A DNA stretch of 16,552 bases from an uncultured Prevotella sp. (GTDB taxonomy: Bacteria > Bacteroidota > Bacteroidia > Bacteroidales > Bacteroidaceae): contig CALZDK010000016.1 in assembly GCA_945637645.1 (NCBI GenBank), positions 1-16,552 of the forward strand, written 5' to 3'. Below the pieces are notes generated by a model. It did no database searches and had not been told where the DNA came from. It saw only the letters and a program-made list of their open reading frames with translations. Each line of letters starts with the position of its first letter. The stretch's first letter is position 1. The position numbers were made by a program, and so were the translations under genes. This document shows positions 6,920 to 13,031 of the stretch, piece by piece.

Positions 6920-7396
6920 TCACTCTCCCCTAATGGCAGAGAGTGTCCAGTTTTTGAAGAAGTCAACGACCTTTTTCTTGTCGTACCCATCGCCTTGCTC
7001 CAAGTAGGCAGAGTTCTGTATGTGCAACACCGAACCGTCGGGATTTAGAATCACAATTACAGGAAATCCGAAACGTCCTGCGTTTCCGAGCCTTTTGCTC
7101 ACCTTCTGAGCCTGTGAGTCGTTGCGCGACTTGTAGTTTACATGGATATAGACAAAGTTGTCGTTAACAATTTTGTCTATATCCTTGTCTTCAGTAATGA
7201 ACTGTGCGAATTTTATACACCATCTGCACCAGTTGCCGCCGAGCTGACAAGCCACCAGTTTGTTTTCCGCCTTTGCCTTTTCCACAGCTTGGTCTATTTG
7301 TGCAAACGGGTCTATGGAGTCGTCATACACCTTCTGCTGTGCTAACACCGTGATGAAAGTCATCATCATCGAGATAATCAATAATTGTCGTTTCAT
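6920..7396 (-). CDS. Exported thioredoxin-fold protein with WCRWC active site
   Basis: Predicted periplasmic thiol-disulfide protein of the thioredoxin superfamily (Thioredoxin_7/DUF255-like), 158 residues from the ATG at 7396. Residues 1-20 (MKRQLLIISMMMTFITVLAQ) form a signal peptide. The redox motif is Trp56-Cys57-Arg58-Trp59-Cys60 in GGNWCRWCIKFAQFI, and the cis-proline is probably Pro112 in FGFPVIVILNPDG. An ATG 15 bases further out (7411) would add MIKKD; the inner start is preferred because AAGGA precedes it and it gives a normal signal peptide. The gene follows hisC on the same strand after about 50 bases with no promoter seen, so it may be the last gene of the his transcript, although its role there is unclear. 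Substrate not known. Confidence 0.82.
   Translation of the reverse strand: MKRQLLIISMMMTFITVLAQQKVYDDSIDPFAQIDQAVEKAKAENKLVACQLGGNWCRWCIKFAQFITEDKDIDKIVNDNFVYIHVNYKSRNDSQAQKVSKRLGNAGRFGFPVIVILNPDGSVLHIQNSAYLEQGDGYDKKKVVDFFKNWTLSAIRGE
6921..6945. other. Small inverted repeat at the convergent gene ends
   Basis: CACTCTC (6921-6927) and GAGAGTG (6939-6945) are perfectly complementary with an 11-base loop. The repeat lies in the last codons of the minus-strand thioredoxin-like gene, just after the plus-strand GH73 stop. There is no T-run on either side, so a role as a terminator is doubtful. Confidence 0.25.
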
Positions 7397-7448
7397 ATCC
7401 TTTTTTATCATTAGAAGATGTTTTCTGATTTAATAATAGTCTATGGAC

Positions 7449-8483
7449 TTACATTGTTCTCAATGCAGCAAGCAGTTCCTGGTTTTCCGTCTTTGTGCCT
7501 ATTGTTATACGCAGGCAACCGTTACACAGATGAACACTGTTGCGGTTGCGGACAATAATGCCACGGTCAACGAGATATTCGTAGGTCTTGCGTGCATCAT
7601 CAACCTCCACAAGCACGAAATTGGCGTCCGTAGGATAAACCTTTCGGCAGATGGGCAGTACCTTTATGGCATCAACCACACGGCTGCGCTCCAATAGTAT
7701 TGTGCGCACCCATTTATCAACCTCGTATGGGTCGGCGAGAAGTTCAAGAGCCTCACGCTGGGTGAGTGCATTGACGTTGTAGGGATATTTAACCTTGTTA
7801 AGAATGTCTATGATATCCTTTGACGCAAACGCCATTCCAAGCCTTATGCCAGCACTTCCCCATGCCTTGCTCATGGTGTTGAGCACCACGATATTAGGAT
7901 ATTTTGAAAGCTCTGTGCGGAAAGGCTTCTGACTGCTAAAGTCGCAGTAAGCCTCGTCAACAACTACAAGTCCCTCAAAGTCCTTCAGAATCTTCTCTAT
8001 TGCACCACGGTCGAGTGCGTTCCCGGTGGGATTGTTTGGCGAGCATAGCCAAATCACCTTCGTGTGGTTGTCACAGGCAGCAAGGATATTGTCGGCGTTG
8101 AGCGAGAAATCTTCGTTCAGCGACACCGTGCGATATTCCACATCGTTTATGTCGGCACATACCTTGTACATACCGTATGTGGGGTCCATGGCAACAACGT
8201 TGTCCACCTTAGGCTCTGTGAAACAGCGATACATGAGGTCTATTGCCTCATCGCTTCCGTTGCCGAGAAAAATGCAGTCCTCCGCCACTCCCTTCACCTT
8301 AGCCAACTGTTTTTTTACCTCAAGTTGCAGAGGGTCTGGATAGCGGTTTAGTGGACCATTATATGGGTTTTCGTTTGCGTCGAGATACACCTTGGCGTTT
8401 CGTCCGCTGAACTCGTTTCTGGCACAGCTGTATGGTGCCAAGTTCCAGATGTTCTCTCGCGTAAGTTCTTTCAGTTCTTTCAT
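7449..8483 (-). CDS. hisC: Histidinol-phosphate aminotransferase
   Basis: PLP enzyme of histidine biosynthesis converting imidazole-acetol phosphate and glutamate to histidinol phosphate; fold-type I, class I/II aminotransferase, cytoplasmic, 344 residues. Seen: LDANENPYN near residue 35, LGNGSDEAIDL at about 73-83, the SPNNPTG motif at 148-154, VVVDEAYCDF with Asp176, and the PLP lysine Lys206 in NTMSKAWGSAGIRLG. The C-terminal domain has the conserved RNRNSVHLCNGCLRITIG. The ATG (8481-8483) overlaps the hisD stop as ATGA, so translation is probably coupled. No hisB follows; the next gene is the thioredoxin-like one. Confidence 0.96.
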   Translation of the reverse strand: MKELKELTRENIWNLAPYSCARNEFSGRNAKVYLDANENPYNGPLNRYPDPLQLEVKKQLAKVKGVAEDCIFLGNGSDEAIDLMYRCFTEPKVDNVVAMDPTYGMYKVCADINDVEYRTVSLNEDFSLNADNILAACDNHTKVIWLCSPNNPTGNALDRGAIEKILKDFEGLVVVDEAYCDFSSQKPFRTELSKYPNIVVLNTMSKAWGSAGIRLGMAFASKDIIDILNKVKYPYNVNALTQREALELLADPYEVDKWVRTILLERSRVVDAIKVLPICRKVYPTDANFVLVEVDDARKTYEYLVDRGIIVRNRNSVHLCNGCLRITIGTKTENQELLAALRTM

Positions 8484-9766
8484 CGTTCAACTTCTTTAAT
8501 TCTTACTGTCATTGCCTGCTTGTGTGCGTCGAGCGACTCTGCGGCAGCCATTGCCTCCACAGCATGTCCAATACGGCGTATTCCCTCTTCAGTGAGGTGC
8601 TGGAAGGTTATCTTGCGGCAGTAGCTGTCGAGATTCACTCCGCTGTATGCCGTGGCATAGCCATGGGTTGGCAGTGTGTGGTTGGTGCCGCTTGCGTAGT
8701 CGCCGGCACTCTCGCAGGCATATTTCCCAAGGAACACACTTCCTGCGTTGACTACCTTTTGCGAAAGCTCGGCGTAAGAGCTGGTCTGCAGTATGAGATG
8801 CTCCGGGGCATAGGTGTTTGACAGTTCCATTGCCTCGTCTTCAGAGGCAACCACAACAATCTTACTGTTGTCCAAAGCCTTTGCCGCCATATCGCGACGG
8901 GGCAGTAAGTTAAGCTGACGTTCCACTTCAGCTTCCACCAACGAAGCCATTGTTTCAGAGGTGGTTATCATCAGTACCTGGGAGTCAACCCCGTGTTCTG
9001 CCTGCGACAATAGGTCAGCAGCCACAAACTCTGCATTGGCATTGGCATCAGCAATGACACACACTTCCGAAGGTCCTGCCGGCATGTCGATAGCCACATC
9101 GTGGAGGCTTACCTGTTGCTTTGCTGCCATTACATACTGGTTTCCCGGACCGAATATTTTGTAAACCTTAGGCACCGACTCTGTGCCATAAGCCATGGCA
9201 CCAATTGCCTGTACTCCACCAGCCTTGAAAATCTTGCTCACCCCTGCCGTTCGTGCTGCCACGAGTATTGCGGGGTTCACCTTTCCGTTGCGTCCTGGAG
9301 GCGTGCAGAGCACTATTTCCTTGCAGCCAGCTATCTTTGCTGGAGTGGCGAGCATGAGTACGGTGCTGAAGAGTGGGGCAGTGCCACCTGGGATGTATAG
9401 ACCAACACGCTCTATAGCCACGCTTTTCTGCCAGCACTCCACACCAGGTTGTGTCTCCACTCTCACCTCGTTGAATTGCTGTGCCTCGTGGAATGTCTTT
9501 ATGTTAGAATGAGCAAGTCGGATGGCATCCTTCAGCTGTGCATCTACGAGATTCTCAGCCTCGTCTATTTCCTCAGCGGTTACGGCAAGAGAGTCAAGTT
9601 CTGCCTTGTCGAATTTCAACTCATATTCCCTCACTGCCTCGTCGCCTCGTGCCTTTACGTCGTCGAGCACAGACTTCACCGTTGCAGTGAGTTCTGACAC
9701 GTCGAGGTGTGGGCGTCTGATTATCGACGCCCAATCCTCGCGTTTTGGGTATTTGATGGTTATCAT
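8480..9766 (-). CDS. hisD: Histidinol dehydrogenase
   Basis: Oxidises L-histidinol to histidine in two NAD-dependent steps, the end of the pathway; cytoplasmic zinc enzyme, 428 residues from the ATG at 9766. The catalytic pair Glu322-His323 is seen in YAPEHLILQ. Zinc ligands Gln255, His258, Asp356 and His415 all match the E. coli set with a constant offset of four residues. VGLYIPGGTAPLFSTVLML and FGPGNQYVMAAKQ are family signatures. An open frame runs 38 codons further upstream, but that part lies inside hisG and does not resemble HisD. The ATG at 9766 overlaps the hisG stop as ATGA and gives the normal MITIKYP start. Coupled to hisC in the same way downstream. Confidence 0.97.
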   Translation of the reverse strand: MITIKYPKREDWASIIRRPHLDVSELTATVKSVLDDVKARGDEAVREYELKFDKAELDSLAVTAEEIDEAENLVDAQLKDAIRLAHSNIKTFHEAQQFNEVRVETQPGVECWQKSVAIERVGLYIPGGTAPLFSTVLMLATPAKIAGCKEIVLCTPPGRNGKVNPAILVAARTAGVSKIFKAGGVQAIGAMAYGTESVPKVYKIFGPGNQYVMAAKQQVSLHDVAIDMPAGPSEVCVIADANANAEFVAADLLSQAEHGVDSQVLMITTSETMASLVEAEVERQLNLLPRRDMAAKALDNSKIVVVASEDEAMELSNTYAPEHLILQTSSYAELSQKVVNAGSVFLGKYACESAGDYASGTNHTLPTHGYATAYSGVNLDSYCRKITFQHLTEEGIRRIGHAVEAMAAAESLDAHKQAMTVRIKEVER

Positions 9767-10614
9767 AAAATCATTTTTTCTATTGGTGTGACAAGAATGC
9801 CCTGTGCACCCATTTCCTTCAGTTTTCCGATGATTTCCCAGAAGCGCTTCTGGTCGAGCACGGTGTGAACGGAGCACCATTCGTCGTCGGCAAGTGGTAT
9901 GATTGTAGGACTCTTAAGACCAGGAAGAACGTCGATGATATCTTTCAGTCGTGCCTTTGGTGCATTCATGCGTACATACTTCTTGTCCTCGGCGCTTCGC
10001 ACTGCCTCAAAACGGAAGAGCATCTCCTGCAGTGTCTTACGCTTTTCCTCTTCCATGTTGTGATTGCCTATGAGCAAAGCCTCGCTCTGCATCACCACCT
10101 CAACCTCACGCAGGTTGTTGCTGACGAGGGTAGATCCGCTGCTGACGATGTCGAAGATGGCGTCGGCGAGTCCAATTCCAGGAGAAATCTCCACACTGCC
10201 CGTTATGACGTGAATCTCCGTTTTTATGCCGTGATTTTCCATAAAATGTCGAAGTATGCCAGGATATGATGTTGCAATCTTCTTTCCGTTGAACCACTCA
10301 AGGCCATTATATTCTATTTCCTTGGGAATTGCCAACGAGAGGCGGCATTTGCTGAATCCCAATCGTGAGATTATCTCAGCGTCCTCGCCACGCTCCACAA
10401 ACTCGTTCTCGCCAACGACACCGATGTCGGCAACACCTGTTGCCACACTCTGCGGAATATCGTCGTCGCGGAGGTAGAGCACCTCCAGGGGAAAGTTTGA
10501 CGACTGCACCAGCAGTGTGCGTTTGCTTGAACTGATTTTGATGTCTGCTTCTGCGAGCAGATTCATGGTGTCCTCGAAAAGACGACCTTTAGACTGTACT
10601 GCTATTCGTAACAT
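9763..10614 (-). CDS. hisG: ATP phosphoribosyltransferase, long form
   Basis: First step of histidine biosynthesis: joins ATP and PRPP to give phosphoribosyl-ATP; cytoplasmic. At 283 residues it is the long, self-regulated type with a C-terminal ACT-like domain (about 210-283, ending GAQGILVTPIEKMIL) that binds histidine, so no HisZ partner is needed. The catalytic part starts LRIAVQSKGRLFEDTMNLL, with GVADIGVVGENEF at about 60-72 and ISPGIGLADAIFDIVSSGSTL near 167-187, the PRPP-binding loop. First gene of the run hisG-hisD-hisC, with its own promoter element upstream. No histidine-rich leader peptide or attenuator was seen in the short leader. Pathway feedback by histidine is expected from the family. 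Confidence 0.96.
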   Translation of the reverse strand: MLRIAVQSKGRLFEDTMNLLAEADIKISSSKRTLLVQSSNFPLEVLYLRDDDIPQSVATGVADIGVVGENEFVERGEDAEIISRLGFSKCRLSLAIPKEIEYNGLEWFNGKKIATSYPGILRHFMENHGIKTEIHVITGSVEISPGIGLADAIFDIVSSGSTLVSNNLREVEVVMQSEALLIGNHNMEEEKRKTLQEMLFRFEAVRSAEDKKYVRMNAPKARLKDIIDVLPGLKSPTIIPLADDEWCSVHTVLDQKRFWEIIGKLKEMGAQGILVTPIEKMIL

Positions 10615-10650
10615 ACTTTAATTTTATTATATATTTTGAAAATCACGATG

Positions 10651-10682
10651 CAAAATTACGAATTAATGATAGAATGTGCAAG
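10651..10682 (-). promoter_or_regulatory. Promoter of the hisGDC transcript
   Basis: On the minus strand TAATTTTG (10651-10658) is an exact -7 element, and CTTG (10679-10682) lies 20 bases upstream, three of four bases of the -33 consensus. This is the same arrangement as in front of the rubrerythrin gene. The leader would be about 33 bases. Confidence 0.55.
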
Positions 10683-10690
10683 AAAATCAC

Positions 10691-10698
10691 TACTTTTG
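10691..10698 (+). promoter_or_regulatory. -7 element of the MltF-like gene, facing away from hisG
   Basis: TACTTTTG is an exact TAnnTTTG followed by CA. There is no clear -33 TTTG at 19-21 bases upstream. The elements of the two divergent promoters are 32 bases apart, so their -33 regions overlap. If used, the transcript starts near 10702, which excludes the ATG codons at 10648 and 10666 as starts. Confidence 0.45.
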
Positions 10699-10716
10699 CA
10701 CCCAAAAAATAGCATT

Positions 10717-11946
10717 TTGTTGATTATTGGCATTAAAAACAGGCAAAAATTGTGCATTTTGGGGACAGTGACCCTTCTTTTGGGCTTCATTGTCTGTTTG
10801 GTTTCGTGCTCGTCTAACAGGCAGGAAAAGGTGGTGACACCGTGGGGAGAGATAAACGACTCCATTCCCGACAACGACGATTTCGACCTCGACCAGATTG
10901 TTGCCAATGGCGAGATGATTGTCGTTACGATAAGCGGACCAACCACATACTATGACCACCGTGGTCGCCAGCTCGGACTACAATACATGATGGTACAGCG
11001 ATATGCTGAGAAGATTGGTGTCGGAGTGCGTGTGGAGTTGTGTCGTGACACTATGGAGATGGTGAGCCGACTTGTTGCAGGCGATGTTGACATAGTTGCT
11101 TATCCGCTGAGAAAATCCGATATTAGGCTGCCTAAAGACAGTCTGGACAAGATAGTGTTTTGCGGAGCGGGCAACGACTCTATTGGTCAATGGACAGTGA
11201 ACAAGGATAAAAAGAGGCTGGCAAAGTCGCTCAACGAGTGGTACACCCCGAAGATAATGGCTGAGGTGAAGAAAGAGGAGGACTTCCTGCTCAGCACGCG
11301 GAGTGTGGTGCGCCATGTCTATGCGCCAATGTTAAACAAGAAAGGTGGCGTGATTTCTCGTTATGATGCGCTGTTCATGACCTACTGCCAACCCATACGC
11401 TGGGATTGGCGACTTATGGCAGCCCAATGCTATCAGGAATCCACTTTCGACCCACAGGCACGTTCGTGGGCTGGAGCCCTCGGACTGATGCAGATAATGC
11501 CTGCAACGGCAGACATGCTCGGACTTCCACGCGACAAGATTCACGACCCGGAGAGCAACATTGCGGCAGCGGCAAAATATCTCGGACAGCTTGAGGCAAA
11601 GTTCAGCGACATTCCCTCTCGCTACGAGAAGATGAACTTCGTGCTCGGCAGCTACAACGGTGGCTATCACCACATACGCGATGCCATGGCACTGACAGAG
11701 AAATATGGAGGCAATCCCCACTCTTGGGCTGACGTAAGCCAGTATGTGCTTAAACTCAGCAATCCGCAATTCTACCGCGACCCAGTTGTAAAACATGGCT
11801 ATATGCGTGGAACGGAAACGGAGGACTATGTGAGAAAGATTCGCCAGCGATGGGACTCTTATAAGGGAGTGAAAAGTCCACGTACGGGCTATTCAAACAT
11901 GATACCTCAAAAAGCAAAAAAACACAAGAAGAAATATGACGTTTAG
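10717..11946 (+). CDS. MltF-like membrane-bound lytic transglycosylase (lipoprotein)
   Basis: Predicted periplasmic enzyme cleaving the MurNAc-GlcNAc bond of peptidoglycan. With a TTG start at 10717 it has 409 residues: basic segment IKNRQK, a hydrophobic stretch, and lipobox LVSC with Cys31 followed by SSNRQ. About 60-170 resembles an amino-acid-type solute-binding domain (GEMIVVTISGPTTYYD, LVAGDVDIVAYPL). The SLT domain covers about 227-345: catalytic Glu241 in QCYQESTFDP, ARSWAGALGLMQIMPATA, and SYNGGYHHIRDA. This order is that of MltF. The start is uncertain: the frame is open back to a TTG at 10636, with ATGs at 10648 and 10666, but those give 47 to 53 residues before the lipobox cysteine and lie upstream of the likely promoter. 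It overlaps the next gene by 11 bases. Confidence 0.87.
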   Translation: MLIIGIKNRQKLCILGTVTLLLGFIVCLVSCSSNRQEKVVTPWGEINDSIPDNDDFDLDQIVANGEMIVVTISGPTTYYDHRGRQLGLQYMMVQRYAEKIGVGVRVELCRDTMEMVSRLVAGDVDIVAYPLRKSDIRLPKDSLDKIVFCGAGNDSIGQWTVNKDKKRLAKSLNEWYTPKIMAEVKKEEDFLLSTRSVVRHVYAPMLNKKGGVISRYDALFMTYCQPIRWDWRLMAAQCYQESTFDPQARSWAGALGLMQIMPATADMLGLPRDKIHDPESNIAAAAKYLGQLEAKFSDIPSRYEKMNFVLGSYNGGYHHIRDAMALTEKYGGNPHSWADVSQYVLKLSNPQFYRDPVVKHGYMRGTETEDYVRKIRQRWDSYKGVKSPRTGYSNMIPQKAKKHKKKYDV

Positions 11947-13027
11947 TATTACTATGGTGGCTGGTGCCAGACCCAATTTCATAAAACTGGCACCCTTGGC
12001 TTGGGCAGTCAACAAGGCAAGGGAAAATGGAGAAGACATAGACTGCAAGTTGGTTTATGTGGGAAAGCAGGACGACACCACACTGGAACCCTCGCTCTTC
12101 AGCGACTTGCAGATAAAGAGTCCCGACGTGTTCCTCGGAGTGGATTGCGAAAGCCTCAACGAACTGACTGGTCAGACAATGGGAGCTTTCGACCGTTATC
12201 TCGACTCGGTTAAGACAGATGCCGTAATAGTGGTTGACGACCTCGCCTCCACCATGGCGGTGGCAATAGTGTGCAAGAAACGTGGGATAAAGTTAGCTCA
12301 CCTCGTGGCAGGAACACGATCGTTCGACTTTTCCATGCCTAAGGAGGTTAACCGCCTCGTTATTGACGGACTCAGCGACCTTCTCTTCACTGCAGGAGCC
12401 GGCGCAAGCAGCATTGCAAGCCGTGAGGGTGCAGAGTTGCAGAAAGTCTATATGGTGGGAAACATCATCATCGACACGCTCCGCAGGAATTATTCGCGAT
12501 TCACACGCCCTCAGTGTCTCCACACTCTCGGAGCTGCTGATGGTGAATACATAGTGTTCACTATCAACCGCAAGGCACTTCTGACCAATGGCGACTATCT
12601 GCGCACCATGTTGGAAACACTTTCGGAAAAGGCTGGCAACACTCCTGTCGTTGCCCCCTTGCGTGGATTGTCACGAGAGACCATAGCACCGCTTGTTGCC
12701 GACAAGCCAAACATTCATATTGTGGAAAGCATGGGCTATCTCAACTTCGGCTATCTCACCTCCCATGCCAAGGGAATAGTTACCGACTCTGGCAACATTG
12801 CCGAGGAGGCGACCTTCAACAACATTCCCTGCATCACGCTCAACGACTACACGGAGCATATAGAGACAGTGAGCCAGGGAACAAACGTTCTCGTGGGCTA
12901 CAACATCGCCAAACTACAGTCGGCACTGTCGGACATGGTGAAGGGGGAATGGAAAAACTCGTCGCTTCCTGACCGATGGGACGGACGCACTGCCGACCGC
13001 ATACTCCAGATTGTGAGAGGAGAGTGA
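11936..13027 (+). CDS. Divergent homologue of non-hydrolysing UDP-N-acetylglucosamine 2-epimerase; activity doubtful
   Basis: Belongs by fold and motifs to the WecB family, which interconverts UDP-GlcNAc and UDP-ManNAc; 363 residues, normal length. Clear family blocks are AGARPNFIKLAPL at 9-21, GTRSFDFSMPKEVNR at 126-140, MVGNIIIDTL at 173-182, TDSGNIAEEA at 283-292 and QGTNVLVG at 314-321. Aligned by eye to E. coli WecB, catalytic Glu117 (HVEAGLR) is Val124 here and His213 (GHRRE) is Asn211; the usual THRREN or LHRPSN block reads TINRKAL, the usual GQH reads GKQ, and SGG reads SGN. The catalytic Asp (Asp102) and one Glu of PEEINR (Glu137) remain. It may be a pseudoenzyme or have another substrate. 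It overlaps the MltF-like gene by 11 bases, so the two are probably cotranscribed; the gene symbol is withheld. Confidence 0.82.
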   Translation: MTFSITMVAGARPNFIKLAPLAWAVNKARENGEDIDCKLVYVGKQDDTTLEPSLFSDLQIKSPDVFLGVDCESLNELTGQTMGAFDRYLDSVKTDAVIVVDDLASTMAVAIVCKKRGIKLAHLVAGTRSFDFSMPKEVNRLVIDGLSDLLFTAGAGASSIASREGAELQKVYMVGNIIIDTLRRNYSRFTRPQCLHTLGAADGEYIVFTINRKALLTNGDYLRTMLETLSEKAGNTPVVAPLRGLSRETIAPLVADKPNIHIVESMGYLNFGYLTSHAKGIVTDSGNIAEEATFNNIPCITLNDYTEHIETVSQGTNVLVGYNIAKLQSALSDMVKGEWKNSSLPDRWDGRTADRILQIVRGE

Positions 13028-13031
13028 GGGT

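Noticed and set aside
9767..9880. N-terminal extension of HisD by 38 residues
   Set aside because: This stretch lies within the hisG coding sequence and does not look like HisD; the ATGA overlap at 9763-9766 gives the proper start.
10615..10650. Histidine leader peptide and attenuator upstream of hisG
   Set aside because: The leader is only about 33 bases, with no run of His codons and no terminator hairpin.
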